A stretch of 40,398 nt of DNA. Source: IDS-8 sp035304285. Lineage in GTDB: Bacteria > Pseudomonadota > Gammaproteobacteria > Steroidobacterales > Woeseiaceae. The position numbers and the translations under genes were made by a program. The notes beneath the pieces are model-generated. The model was not told the origin of the DNA, did not search any database, and worked only from the letters and a program-made list of their open reading frames with translations. Shown here one piece after another: positions 25,556 through 34,762 of this stretch (positions within the stretch are counted from its first letter, which is position 1; every line of letters starts with the position of its first letter). The stretch covers positions 1-40,398 of the forward strand of contig DATGQI010000098.1 of NCBI GenBank assembly GCA_035304285.1, written 5' to 3'.

Positions 25556-27799
25556 ATGCAGAATCAGCTGAACCTCGAGGGCATTGAGCAACTCGCCCTG
25601 AAGGACTACACGGAGAAGGCGTACCTCGACTATTCGATGTACGTGATACTGGACCGCGCGTTGCCGCAGATCGGCGATGGGCTGAAGCCGGTGCAGCGTC
25701 GCATCATCTACGCGATGAGCGAGCTGGGGCTCTCGGCCGGTGCCAAGGCGAAGAAGTCGGCGCGCACCATCGGCGATGTGATCGGCAAGTACCATCCGCA
25801 CGGCGATTCGGCCTGTTACGAGGCAATGGTGCTGATGGCGCAACCGTTCTCGTATCGCTATGCGATTGTCGACGGGCAGGGAAACTTCGGCTCTACCGAC
25901 GACCCGAAATCGTTCGCCGCCATGCGTTACACCGAATCGCGGCTCATGCCGTATGCCAGGAGCCTGCTGGCCGAACTGGCGCATGGCACCGTCGACTGGA
26001 CGCCGAACTTCGACGGCACCCTGGACGAGCCGGTCGTTCTGCCCGCGCGTTTGCCCAACCTGCTCCTGAACGGCACGACCGGTATCGCGGTCGGGCTTTC
26101 GACGGACGTGCCGCCCCACAACCTGCACGAGGTTGCCAATGCACTGGTGCACCTGATCGACAACCCGAAAGCGACGGTCGCGCAGTTGATGAAGCACATC
26201 AAGGGGCCCGATTTCCCGACCGGCGGAGAATTGATTTCGCCACGCGCCGACATCAAGCAGATCTACGAGACAGGCAACGGCACGTTGAGGCTGCGTGCGT
26301 CCTACAAGGTCGAGAACGGTGACATCGTAATCAACTCGCTGCCGTACCAGGTTTCCGGCAGCAAGGTGCTCGAGCAGATCGCGGTGCAGATGCGCAACAA
26401 GAAGCTGCCCATCGTCGAAGACCTTCGGGACGAGTCCGACCATGAAGAACCGATACGGCTGGTGATCACGCCGAAATCGAAAAAGATCGACGTCGACGAA
26501 CTGATGTCCCACCTGTTCTCGACGACCTCCCTGGAGCGCACCGTCCGGGTGAACATGAACATCGTGGCGCTCGACGGCCGGCCACGGATATTCAACCTGC
26601 CGGGACTCATGACGGAGTGGCTGAAGTTCCGCAATGCCACCGTCAAGCGCCGCCTCAATCACCGGCTGCAGATCGTTTCCGACCGCCTGCACATCCTCGA
26701 CGGACTGCTGATCGCCTACCTGAACATCGATGAAGTCATCGCGATCATCCGCAAGGAGGATGAGCCGAAGCCCGTGCTGCAGAAGCGGTTCAAGTTGACG
26801 GCGATCCAGGCCGAGGCGATCCTGAACCTGCGCCTCAGGAACCTGGCGAAGCTCGAGGAAATGAAGATCCGCGGCGAGCAGGATGAGCTGAACAAGGAGA
26901 AAAGCGACATCGAGAAGACGCTGAAGAGCGCGGCGCGACTGAAAACGCTCATCAAGAAAGAAATCCTCGAAGACGCGGAAGCATACGGCGATGCAAGGCG
27001 CACGAAGCTCGTCGAGCGGGAAGCGGCGCAGGCGCTTGATGAGACGCTGCTCGTCGCGAGCGAGCCGGTGACGCTCGTTCTTTCGAAGCGCGGCTGGGCC
27101 CGGGCGGCGAAGGGTCACGAAGTGGACCCGCTTGCGCTGAGCTACAAGTCAGGAGACGAGTTCCTCGCGGCGGCGCAAGGACGCAGCAACCAGCTTGCAA
27201 TGTTCGTCGATAGTACCGGTCGCGTCTACAGCGTGCCCGCGCACACGCTGCCATCGGCGCGTGGGCAGGGAGAGCCGCTATCCGGGCGCTTCAATCCGCC
27301 GGACGGCGCGGTCTTTTGCGGAACGATGATCGGTGATGCCGATTCAAAGTGGCTCCTCGCGAGCGATGCCGGCTATGGCTTCATCGCGAAACTCGGCGAT
27401 CTCGCCTCGCGCAACAAGGCCGGGAAATCGGTCCTGAGAGTGCCTGCGGGAGGCCGGGTCGTGGTACCGGCGCCTGTTCCAGCGGATGCCGAGTGCTACA
27501 TCGCAGCGGTGAGTTCCATCGGCAGGCTGTTGTTCTTCGAGATGGAGGAACTACCGGAGCTTGCGAAGGGCAAGGGAAACAAGATCATCAATATCCCGGG
27601 CAAGAAATACCAGGCCGGGGAAGAGAAGCTGCTTGCCGTGGCGGTTGTACCGGAAGGCGGTAACCTACAGGTACAGACGAACACTCGGTCGATGACGATC
27701 AAGTGGGACGATCTCGACGACTACTACGGCGAGCGCGGGCGCCGCGGCGCCCTGCTTGCGAAAGGCTGGCGCAAGGTAGATCGCCTCGTCGCCATCTAG
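25556..27799 (+). CDS. parC: DNA topoisomerase IV subunit A
   Basis: ParC is the DNA-cleaving subunit of topoisomerase IV. From ATG 25556 it is 747 residues (E. coli 752). Active-site Tyr125 lies in AAMRYTESRL; the preceding helix YHPHGDSACYEA has Ser85 and Glu89, the residues usually changed in quinolone resistance, so this copy is wild type at those sites. A coiled segment (about 430–510) and the C-terminal beta-pinwheel with repeated GRVYSVPAH-like blades follow. Start choice: AGGAA lies six bases upstream; the in-frame extension from 25463 lies partly in the palindrome arm and is not family-like. Confidence 0.97.
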   Translation: MQNQLNLEGIEQLALKDYTEKAYLDYSMYVILDRALPQIGDGLKPVQRRIIYAMSELGLSAGAKAKKSARTIGDVIGKYHPHGDSACYEAMVLMAQPFSYRYAIVDGQGNFGSTDDPKSFAAMRYTESRLMPYARSLLAELAHGTVDWTPNFDGTLDEPVVLPARLPNLLLNGTTGIAVGLSTDVPPHNLHEVANALVHLIDNPKATVAQLMKHIKGPDFPTGGELISPRADIKQIYETGNGTLRLRASYKVENGDIVINSLPYQVSGSKVLEQIAVQMRNKKLPIVEDLRDESDHEEPIRLVITPKSKKIDVDELMSHLFSTTSLERTVRVNMNIVALDGRPRIFNLPGLMTEWLKFRNATVKRRLNHRLQIVSDRLHILDGLLIAYLNIDEVIAIIRKEDEPKPVLQKRFKLTAIQAEAILNLRLRNLAKLEEMKIRGEQDELNKEKSDIEKTLKSAARLKTLIKKEILEDAEAYGDARRTKLVEREAAQALDETLLVASEPVTLVLSKRGWARAAKGHEVDPLALSYKSGDEFLAAAQGRSNQLAMFVDSTGRVYSVPAHTLPSARGQGEPLSGRFNPPDGAVFCGTMIGDADSKWLLASDAGYGFIAKLGDLASRNKAGKSVLRVPAGGRVVVPAPVPADAECYIAAVSSIGRLLFFEMEELPELAKGKGNKIINIPGKKYQAGEEKLLAVAVVPEGGNLQVQTNTRSMTIKWDDLDDYYGERGRRGALLAKGWRKVDRLVAI

Positions 27800-27853
27800 C
27801 GAAGCCCCACTCGAAAGACCAGCAAGTGCGGGCGGCGAACTTCGCGTGGTTTC

Positions 27854-27878
27854 TGTCGCCCGCGGGGCGGCTCCTACA
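27854..27878. repeat. single REP-like unit (parC–FimV-like gap)
   Basis: TGTCGCCCGCGGGG followed by CGGCTCCTACA is identical to 1236–1260. It lies in the 126-base gap between the convergent ends of parC and the FimV-like gene. Confidence 0.75.
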
Positions 27879-27925
27879 GCGCTTCTTCCGAACTCTGCAG
27901 GGCTTCTCGAGGACTCCGCTCCGGG

Positions 27926-30091
27926 TCAGGCGCGCATCTTTTTCGTGTCGATCAAGGCGGATTCAACCTCCACTTCGACGGATGAATCGTTTTCCGCCGC
28001 CGGCACTTCCAGCGCTATTTCTTCGTTCGCGGTATCGTCGAGCGTCATCGTCGAGCTGACGGAGAGCTGCGTGGTTTCATCGTTCTCCGCGTAACCTGTC
28101 CCCGCAGTCGGGAGGGCCGTCGTCGCGTCATCCGCTCCGGCCTCATCGCGGGCCTGGAGCTGGGACGTCTTGTCGTCGAAAACTTCGTCGAATGCTTCCC
28201 CGAAGTCTGCGGCCGCGGTCGCATCCATTTCGTCGTTCATCGTATCGGTGAGGGTGTCTCCCATCTCGTCCTTGCCGAACTGCTTCGAAAGGGCGCGCGC
28301 TGCCCGTGCGATTTCGGCATTGAGCGCCTGGGTTGCCGTCATTTCGTCTTCGTAGTCCTGCTCCAGGATCTTGTAATCGACATCCTTGTCGAGCGTGTAT
28401 TCATCGGAGACGGTGTCGTCTTCCTCGGCATCGACCTCGACGGCGCGCAAGTCCTTGGTCGTGTCGTCCTCATCCTCCACCATCTGCTTCGTAGCATCGA
28501 CGATCATCGACACGTCGTATTCGCCGCTGTCTTCATGCTGTGGCGGAGTCTCGCTGACGAGGATGGTCGCCTCCTCCACACGACGCGTCGGAATGATGTC
28601 CGTGCCGCCGTCGGCAGCCGTCAGATCCATGTCGAGGCGGTTCCGGAACTCCCCTGAATTTTCGGAAAAGCCGAAATCCTGCGCGACATCGATGTCGCCG
28701 CCGTACTGGAAGCCAGAGCCGTCCTCGAGGTCAGCATCCAGGCTTACCATGCGCGCAACAGAGGCCGTACCCTGCTCCGGAAGCCCCCGCATCGGCGCGA
28801 TGTCGGTATCGTCCAGGTTCCTGCTATCGGTCCGGCGCCGCTCGAATGCGTCGGGCGCAAAACGCGCTTTCAGCTTGCGGCCGAACAGCAACAAACCCAG
28901 GATCAGGGCAACGCCGCTACCAGCGAGCCATATGAGCCAGGACCAGGATTCGCTCGTCGCGGGAGAGCCGGTGGCGGCAGGCGCGCTGCTTGCGACTTTT
29001 TCGACAGCCTTCGGCGCGTCCGCCCCGGAAGGAGCCACTGTCACTCCCGCATCATGGACTGGCGCGTCGATGTCGATAGGCGTCTTGAACGGTCCGTCGG
29101 ATTCCGATGCGTTTTCGCCCTGCGTACCGACCTGTTGCACAGGCGTAAACTCGCCAGCATTCATTCCGGTTGCCGTAACGCTGCTCCCGGTGAGCGGAGT
29201 CGCTACAGCCTTGGCACTGCCGTCAACGCCGGGCGTCGCCGCGGGTGCTGGTTCAGCGGTAGCGGCCGGGGCCGCCTGCGTGGATAGAACAGCAGGCGTG
29301 GCGGAAGGTCGCGCCTCCACCAAAGAGTCCGGAATCAGGAGCACCGCGCCCGCCCGGAGCCGGTTCATGTCGTTGTCGATGAAGGCGTCGGGGTTGGCGG
29401 CGAAGAGTGCCTCGGCTGCCGGCCAGATGGCGACGCTGCGGTTCGGGATGCTTGCAGCAATCACTGAAAGCGAGTCGCCCGGGCGAACGCGATAACTGCC
29501 GGATGAGGTTACAGGTGCGCGAACGACCGGCCGGGCAGCGGCGACCGGCCTCCGGACATTCTGCACGCTTGCGGCGCGAACCGGCGCCGCTTCAGGCGCC
29601 GCGGCAACAGCAGGCGTTGCCGGCACCTGCTGCGAAGCCATATGCGGATCCAGGAATACGGAGTATTCGCGGCGGAGATGCGCGGTGTAAGGACAGTCCA
29701 CCGTAAGCTGTAGTGACAACAGCGGTTCCCTGATCGCCGCCTGGCCCGTGAGCCGTATCGCACCGTCACGGATGGCGATCGTCGCCGTGCCAGGGGAAGG
29801 CAACCCGTCCGCGGAGAAGCCGGGTTTCAGGTAGATGCAGTAGTCATGGATCTGTTCGCTCGGCTGCAATGCGTAGGCCACGCTTGCCCGCAACGGTTGG
29901 CCGAGCGAGGAGTGAACCTTCAGTTCGCCCAGTTCGAGTGCCGAGGCAGGACCTGCCAGAAAACCGCAACCGCCTCCAAGCGCAACGAGCGCAGGCAGAA
30001 ATACCTTCCTTCCACTTCCACGCCGTCCCCGCGTGTCCTGTCGCAAAAAATCGTTCTTGCTGTTCTTGTGACATCGTGACGATGCTTTCAC
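27926..30091 (-). CDS. FimV-like protein with LysM-type motif, single TM helix and acidic C-terminus
   Basis: A protein of about 721 residues. After a basic N-region and signal-like helix (VFLPALVALGGGCGFLAGPASA), the mature part starts LELGELKVHSSLGQPLRA, the FimV/TspA signature. A LysM-like motif follows (YRVRPGDSLSVIAASI … NPDAFIDNDMNRLRAGAVLLIP). A low-complexity Ala/Pro/Thr region, one transmembrane helix (WLIWLAGSGVALILGLLLFG) and a long Asp/Glu/Thr-rich cytoplasmic tail complete it. The TPR-like C-terminal domain of true FimV is not evident. FimV proteins anchor polar and type IV pilus machinery. No ATG is available; GTG 30091 has GGAG seven bases upstream, and TTG 30151 is an alternative. 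It follows the FimX-like gene on the same strand. Confidence 0.85.
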   Translation of the reverse strand: MKASSRCHKNSKNDFLRQDTRGRRGSGRKVFLPALVALGGGCGFLAGPASALELGELKVHSSLGQPLRASVAYALQPSEQIHDYCIYLKPGFSADGLPSPGTATIAIRDGAIRLTGQAAIREPLLSLQLTVDCPYTAHLRREYSVFLDPHMASQQVPATPAVAAAPEAAPVRAASVQNVRRPVAAARPVVRAPVTSSGSYRVRPGDSLSVIAASIPNRSVAIWPAAEALFAANPDAFIDNDMNRLRAGAVLLIPDSLVEARPSATPAVLSTQAAPAATAEPAPAATPGVDGSAKAVATPLTGSSVTATGMNAGEFTPVQQVGTQGENASESDGPFKTPIDIDAPVHDAGVTVAPSGADAPKAVEKVASSAPAATGSPATSESWSWLIWLAGSGVALILGLLLFGRKLKARFAPDAFERRRTDSRNLDDTDIAPMRGLPEQGTASVARMVSLDADLEDGSGFQYGGDIDVAQDFGFSENSGEFRNRLDMDLTAADGGTDIIPTRRVEEATILVSETPPQHEDSGEYDVSMIVDATKQMVEDEDDTTKDLRAVEVDAEEDDTVSDEYTLDKDVDYKILEQDYEDEMTATQALNAEIARAARALSKQFGKDEMGDTLTDTMNDEMDATAAADFGEAFDEVFDDKTSQLQARDEAGADDATTALPTAGTGYAENDETTQLSVSSTMTLDDTANEEIALEVPAAENDSSVEVEVESALIDTKKMRA

Positions 30092-30235
30092 AGAAGGTCT
30101 CCGCTTCGTTGTTCCTGTTCCGCCTGTTGCCCGGCTGACAGCGTCAGTCAATGCAATCGGTATCGCAGCGAGGGTAGGAGCGGGCCTTGATGCTGTAAAC
30201 GGACGCCTTCAAGGTTTCCGCATTTTGTTGAACGG

Positions 30236-30254
30236 CACGGCTGTTATAGCCGTG
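30236..30254. promoter_or_regulatory. 7-5-7 inverted repeat upstream of the FimV-like gene
   Basis: CACGGCT-GTTAT-AGCCGTG is a perfect stem. On the minus strand its centre contains TATAAC, a plausible -10 (30248–30243) for the FimV-like gene. It could be an operator over the -10 or a weak end-hairpin of the fimX-like transcript; no T tract follows. Confidence 0.4.
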
Positions 30255-30258
30255 GAAT

Positions 30259-30274
30259 TGTGACGGGTGTCACA
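30259..30274. promoter_or_regulatory. CRP/Vfr/Clp-type binding site
   Basis: TGTGA-CGGGTG-TCACA matches the CRP-family consensus TGTGA-N6-TCACA in both half-sites. It lies between the FimX-like gene and the FimV-like gene, about 170 bases upstream of the chosen FimV-like start and just upstream of a possible -10. Spacing (centre near -30) would overlap the -35 region, so activation or repression are both possible. Confidence 0.6.
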
Positions 30275-30335
30275 AGCGACGAACGATTGCGGTAAGGTTT
30301 TCGCCAGCCTGGGGCGCAACGTGGCCCATTCGCCA

Positions 30336-32432
30336 CTACGACCCGATAGCGTCCAGCGTAGTTTGCGAGACGGCGGGAGGCTCCTGCAGGACGACCTCGG
30401 GCTCGTGCACGTAATGTCCCTGCATGTAGTTGACGCCGAGCTGGAACAGTACGGCCATGGCGTTGGCATTTTCGACACGCTCGGCGATGGTCTCGATGCT
30501 GCGGTGCTCGGCGGCTTCGGCTACCTGCCGGATGCTCTCCTGCATGGCGGTATCGGTGGTGAGCGTGTGCATGAGTTCGCCGTCGATCTTGACGTAATCG
30601 GGCCGCAGGATGTCGAGTATCTGGAAGCGGTTCTTGTCGACGCCATAGTGCTGCAGCGCGAATCCGACGCCGATGGTGCGGAATTGCTCGTCCACCTGCT
30701 TCGTCATCTTGATGTACTTGGCGGCCTCCTGCTCCGGCACCTGGATGCAGAGTTTCGAAGGCTCGACTTTTCGCTTGCCGCACTCCTTTTTCATCCAGGC
30801 GATGAGAGAAGAGTCCTGCAGGGATTGCCGTGACAGGCGCACGAACACGCGCGTCGCCCTGTTTTCGACGCAGAAGTCCATCGCGGCGCTGACGATCCAG
30901 CGGTCGATGGTCTTCATCAGGTTATTGCGTTCCGCGGCCGGCAGGAAGTCGGACGGGAGGAGGGCATTGCCCTGCTCGTCGATCATGCGTACCAGGAGGT
31001 CGTACATTCCATCGGAGTCGCTGCGCAGGCCCGCGATCGGCAACTGCGCCAGCCTGAAGCGATTCTCCATGAGCGCGCCCTTGATCATCCGCACCCAGAT
31101 GGCGTCGTATTTGCGCAGCCGCGTATCGGCGTCGGTCGACTCGCTGAGGACGACGCAGTTGCCGCCATTCTTCTTGCCCTGTTGCCGGGCTTCGGCGACC
31201 GCAACGATGAGTTCCTCGAGGCTCGAATAGACGCCGCTGACCGCGCAGACGCCGACGGTGCAGGTGAGGTTTACGCTGCGGTCGGAAATCTTGAAGTCGA
31301 AGTCGTGAATGTGATCGATGAGCTGCTGCGCCCAGGCCTCGGCGTCGCGCTCGCTGCCTCGTTCCAGCAGGGCCATCAGCACCGTGCCCTCGAAGCGGCC
31401 GGCCACATCGCGTGGATGCATGCGTTTACGCATTTCCTCGGCAAGCTGAGCGAAAACCTCTTCCGTCGGGAGAATTCCGACGACCTTGCTCAGCTCGGAA
31501 AAGTGATCCGGCTTGATGTACGCGAGGATGTGCAGGCCCGACTTCGGCTTTTTCGCGATGCGTTTCGCCAGCCGCTCGAGAAATTCCGCCCGGTGAAAAA
31601 ACAGCGTGGTCGGGTCGCGCTGCAGCGCCTCGTGCACCAGCTTGGTGGGTTCCTCGGCGGCGGCTTCCGGCGGCGATATCTTGATCTGGACGTGCGGGCT
31701 GCCGTCAAAGTCGGTCAGCTGCAGCTCCATCTCGAGCGTCGCCGGTTCCTGCTGGCCGAGCCGCGCCTTTGCAAGCAGCTTCTCGCTGCGGTCCCACTTG
31801 CCTTTCATCGTGGCGACAATTGCGCCCTTGATGGCCGCCTGGCTCTCGGGATCGAAATTGTCCATCAGGGGCAGGCCGGCCACGTCATTCTTGTCGTGAG
31901 TGCGGAACAGCTTGAGCCATGCCTGGTTCACATCGGTGATGATGCCCTCCTGCACATAGGCAATGGCAACCGAGGAGTCCTGCATGTAGTCGTTCAGCTG
32001 CTGCCGGTACGCGCTGGCCGAACTGATCGTCGCGTTCAGCGCGCGCTCGACCCGGTATGCGCGCAGCTCCCGCGTTACGACGGCCTGCAGGCGTGCCTTC
32101 TTGCCCATTGAAACCAGGTCGCAGGCGCCCTGTTTCATTGCCTCCTGGATCGTTGCCTCATCCACGGACTTGCTGACGGCGACGACGGGAACTTCCGGCA
32201 TGTAAGCGTCTTTTTGCTCGATCACCTGGCGGATGGTGTCGGTGTAGCTGTCCTTGTTGATGATGATCAGCTCGACCATCCGCGACTCGAGCGTATCGTC
32301 GAGCGTATTCGGGTTCGCGACCCAGTGACAGTGAGCCGCATGTCCTGCATCCCGAAGGGAGCGGTTTACGAGTTCAACGTCATCCTGGTGCGCGGTCAGG
32401 ACGGCAATTGAAATGGCCTGTCGGTCGTTCAA
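30336..32432 (-). CDS. fimX: FimX-like protein: pseudo-receiver, PAS, degenerate GGDEF and EAL domains
   Basis: A 698-residue protein, very close in size to P. aeruginosa FimX (691). Order: receiver-like domain (about 8–125) with Asn at the usual phosphoacceptor Asp in ELIIINKD; PAS (about 140–255); GGDEF-like (about 275–430) with EGTVL (348–352) instead of GGDEF; EAL-like (about 440–690) with DLL (478–480) in DLLVRM instead of EAL. Both catalytic sites are lost, so it should act as a c-di-GMP effector rather than an enzyme, as FimX does in type IV pilus assembly. Start is TTG 32432, preceded by GGGGAAATAAT; no ATG is near. Its neighbour is a FimV-like gene, supporting a pilus or polarity role. 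The symbol rests on architecture, not on a search. Confidence 0.85.
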   Translation of the reverse strand: MNDRQAISIAVLTAHQDDVELVNRSLRDAGHAAHCHWVANPNTLDDTLESRMVELIIINKDSYTDTIRQVIEQKDAYMPEVPVVAVSKSVDEATIQEAMKQGACDLVSMGKKARLQAVVTRELRAYRVERALNATISSASAYRQQLNDYMQDSSVAIAYVQEGIITDVNQAWLKLFRTHDKNDVAGLPLMDNFDPESQAAIKGAIVATMKGKWDRSEKLLAKARLGQQEPATLEMELQLTDFDGSPHVQIKISPPEAAAEEPTKLVHEALQRDPTTLFFHRAEFLERLAKRIAKKPKSGLHILAYIKPDHFSELSKVVGILPTEEVFAQLAEEMRKRMHPRDVAGRFEGTVLMALLERGSERDAEAWAQQLIDHIHDFDFKISDRSVNLTCTVGVCAVSGVYSSLEELIVAVAEARQQGKKNGGNCVVLSESTDADTRLRKYDAIWVRMIKGALMENRFRLAQLPIAGLRSDSDGMYDLLVRMIDEQGNALLPSDFLPAAERNNLMKTIDRWIVSAAMDFCVENRATRVFVRLSRQSLQDSSLIAWMKKECGKRKVEPSKLCIQVPEQEAAKYIKMTKQVDEQFRTIGVGFALQHYGVDKNRFQILDILRPDYVKIDGELMHTLTTDTAMQESIRQVAEAAEHRSIETIAERVENANAMAVLFQLGVNYMQGHYVHEPEVVLQEPPAVSQTTLDAIGS

Positions 32433-32731
32433 ATTATTTCCCCGGAACAGGCTGCCAGAAGTCGGCGTGGCCCTAAGCCTGGCTCAGTCGAGTACGAGTG
32501 GATAACCGAAATGAGTCTATACAACAGGTTCACAGTAGTCGCGACCGGACCGGCAAAACCGTGACGAGTATCAAATTAACGGGCGTGACGCGATCCACTT
32601 TATGCAAAAAGAGGAATGTGCAGAACGCCGCAGGTATCATAGCGCGTCCCGCGATTGGCAGCACGCCGCTCCAGCCGGGAAGTGTATGGCAATTCAAGGA
32701 GTTCCGGTCGACCGCCGGCACAATACATCGT
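32433..32731. promoter_or_regulatory. divergent fimX-like/efp upstream region
   Basis: A 299-base gap between divergent genes. It should hold both promoters. The best hexamer is TATCAT at 32636–32641 reading toward efp, with no good -35. An open frame runs through it into efp but lacks family similarity. No repeat of the window's families is present. Confidence 0.4.
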
Positions 32732-33298
32732 ATGGCGAACTACAACACAAGCGAGTTCCGTGGCGGACTCAAGATCCTGATGGACGGCGACCCCTGCGTC
32801 ATCGTGGAGAACGAATTCGTCAAGCCCGGCAAGGGCCAGGCGTTCAATCGCGTCCGCATACGCAATCTCCGCACCGGGCGGACGGTGGACAAGACATTCA
32901 AGTCCGGTGACAGCGTCGAGTCCGCTGACGTCATCGACACCGATATGCAGTACCTCTACACCGACGGCGAGTTCTGGCATTTCATGGTCCCGGACACCTA
33001 CGAGCAGTACGCAGCGGACGAAAAGGCCGTGGCGGAGGCGAAAGACTGGCTGAAGGAACAGGACATGTGCCAGGTCACGCTGTGGAACAACGTGCCGCTC
33101 CTGGTTTCGCCGCCGAACTTCGTCGAACTGCAGATTGTGGAGACAGACCCCGGAGTCAGGGGCGATACCGCCAGCGGCGGTGTGAAGCCGGCCAAGCTCT
33201 CGACCGGCGCCGTGGTGCGGGTGCCGTTGTTCGTGGAGCAGGGCGAGGTGATCCGCGTTGACACGCGAACCGGGGGCTACGTCTCGCGCGTCAAATGA
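32732..33298 (+). CDS. efp: translation elongation factor P
   Basis: EF-P relieves ribosome stalling at polyproline stretches. From ATG 32732 it is 188 residues, identical in length to E. coli EF-P. The modification site Lys34 sits in FVKPGKGQAF and would be beta-lysylated by EpmA, whose gene lies nearby; EpmB is not in the window. Three beta-barrel domains are recognisable, ending TGGYVSRVK. An open extension upstream to 32498 is not family-like. Its last eight bases overlap the end of the convergent msrC-like gene. Confidence 0.97.
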   Translation: MANYNTSEFRGGLKILMDGDPCVIVENEFVKPGKGQAFNRVRIRNLRTGRTVDKTFKSGDSVESADVIDTDMQYLYTDGEFWHFMVPDTYEQYAADEKAVAEAKDWLKEQDMCQVTLWNNVPLLVSPPNFVELQIVETDPGVRGDTASGGVKPAKLSTGAVVRVPLFVEQGEVIRVDTRTGGYVSRVK

Positions 33299-33785
33299 AC
33301 ACCCGGCCGTTTGCGGCCGCTTTTTTCGACATCTCGGCTGTGAACGTGCCGCACAGCATCTCGATGCCCTGCTGGTCGCGCTCGCTGAACCGGTTCGGAT
33401 GGGGGCTGTCGATGTCGAGCACACCTGCGAGAGCACCTCGGAACAGGAGAGGCACCACGATTTCCGAGCGCGAGTCAGGGTCGCAGGCGATGTGTCCCGG
33501 GAACTCATGCACATCCGCAACGCGCAGGGTTTCGAGCCGGCTCGCGGCACTGCCGCAAACACCCTTGCCCATCGGCAGGCGCACGCAGGCGGGCTTTCCC
33601 TGGAACGGGCCGAGCACCAGCTCCTGTTCCCGCAGGACATAAACGCCGAGCCAGTTGATCTGCGGAATGCCGTCGTACAGCAGCCCGACGAAATTCGCGG
33701 TGTTGGCCAGAGGATCCGCTTCATCGGCAATCAGCGCGACGAGTTGCAGCTCCAGCAGGGAGAAGTCAGTTTCCGCGGTCGTCAT
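33291..33785 (-). CDS. msrC: free methionine-(R)-sulfoxide reductase (GAF domain)
   Basis: This GAF-fold enzyme reduces free Met-(R)-sulfoxide with thioredoxin. The 164-residue protein keeps all three redox cysteines: Cys67 and Cys77 (PACVRLPMGKGVCGSA) and Cys101 (GHIACDPDSRSEIVVP). The end shows LDIDSPHPNRFSERD, also typical. Its ATG overlaps the epmA stop by four bases (ATGA), making it the last gene of the five-gene minus-strand operon. Its 3' end overlaps that of efp by eight bases, an antisense overlap without a terminator between them. Confidence 0.94.
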   Translation of the reverse strand: MTTAETDFSLLELQLVALIADEADPLANTANFVGLLYDGIPQINWLGVYVLREQELVLGPFQGKPACVRLPMGKGVCGSAASRLETLRVADVHEFPGHIACDPDSRSEIVVPLLFRGALAGVLDIDSPHPNRFSERDQQGIEMLCGTFTAEMSKKAAANGRVFI

Positions 33786-34762
33786 TCGTCCTCCTCGTCG
33801 AAAGGGAAGCTCTGTGCCTTCCTGATATCGTCGGTCATTTCATTGATCATCAACAACCGCTCGAAGCCCACTGCGACGCCGGCGCACTGCGGCAATCCGG
33901 ATGCAAGCGCGGCCAGGAGGCGCTCGTCGGGCGGGTGCACGGTTTGGTTTCGGCTGGCACGTAACCAACGGTCCGCGGCGAAGCGCCGGGCCTGCTCCTT
34001 CGCGTCCTGCAGTTCCACGAAGCCATTTGCGAGTTCGAGATCGCCGAAAAAAATTTCGAAGCGGTCGGCAACCGAGTCGTCATCCGGGCAGCGACGCGCA
34101 AGCGCCGCCTGGCTGGCCGGGTAGTGATAAAGGACCGTGAGCCTGCCGGCGCCAAAGTGTGGAACTACGCGCAACGACAGCACCAGGTCCAGCCAGGCAT
34201 CCCGGTCGTCACCCAGCGATTCGATCAGCGTATCGTCGGCACCGGCGGATTCCGCCAGTGCTGCCAGGGAAGCTTCCGGCGGATCGATACCGGCAAGCTC
34301 GCGGAAGGCGCTTCGATAGTCGATGATTTCCGTCGGTGCCGACAGGTGCTGCGGCTCGACCAGCGCCGAGATGAAGTCGGCGGTTTCTTCCATTATCCGG
34401 GCCAGGTTGAAGCCGTGGCGATACCATTCCACCATCGTGAACTCCGGGCTGTGCCGGCGCCCTGCTTCTCCTTCGCGGAACACCTTGCATACCTGGTAGA
34501 TGTCCGGATAGCCGCTGCAAAGCAGCCGCTTCATGAAGTACTCCGGTGAAGTCTGCAGGAAGTACGGTTTGCCGGGCCGGTGAGCCAGGGCTACTTGTAC
34601 ACTTTCAATGTGCGGGTCGCTCACCGTGGTGGAAGAGAGGAGCGGTGTGTCTACTTCGAGAACTTCCCGGTCGGCGAAGAAACTTCGTGCCTGCGCCAAC
34701 ATACGCGCCCGCCGTCTCGCGCTCGCCACGTCCGACGAGGGACGCCACCGCTCAGCGCTCAT
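33782..34762 (-). CDS. epmA: EF-P--(R)-beta-lysine ligase EpmA
   Basis: EpmA (GenX/PoxA/YjeA) is a LysRS-like enzyme that attaches (R)-beta-lysine to Lys34 of EF-P. From ATG 34762 it is 326 residues (E. coli 325). It lacks the anticodon-binding domain and shows class-II synthetase motifs: LEVDTPLLS, then FREGEAGRRHSPEFTMVEWY and the C-terminal GVAVGFERLLMI. Start overlaps the psd stop by ATGA; an in-frame upstream extension to 34843 lies within psd. The enzyme's target gene efp is less than 500 bases away but on the other strand. Confidence 0.95.
   Translation of the reverse strand: MSAERWRPSSDVASARRRARMLAQARSFFADREVLEVDTPLLSSTTVSDPHIESVQVALAHRPGKPYFLQTSPEYFMKRLLCSGYPDIYQVCKVFREGEAGRRHSPEFTMVEWYRHGFNLARIMEETADFISALVEPQHLSAPTEIIDYRSAFRELAGIDPPEASLAALAESAGADDTLIESLGDDRDAWLDLVLSLRVVPHFGAGRLTVLYHYPASQAALARRCPDDDSVADRFEIFFGDLELANGFVELQDAKEQARRFAADRWLRASRNQTVHPPDERLLAALASGLPQCAGVAVGFERLLMINEMTDDIRKAQSFPFDEEDE

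Noticed and set aside
25469..27118. 549-codon open frame on the minus strand
   Set aside because: Antisense shadow of parC without family similarity or ribosome site.
28386..29495. Ser-rich 369-codon open frame on the plus strand
   Set aside because: Antisense of the Ala/Asp/Thr-rich FimV-like gene; its Ser-rich composition is the expected complement.
32498..32731. 78-residue extension of EF-P
   Set aside because: EF-P is 188 residues from ATG 32732 as in E. coli; the extension is not conserved-looking.
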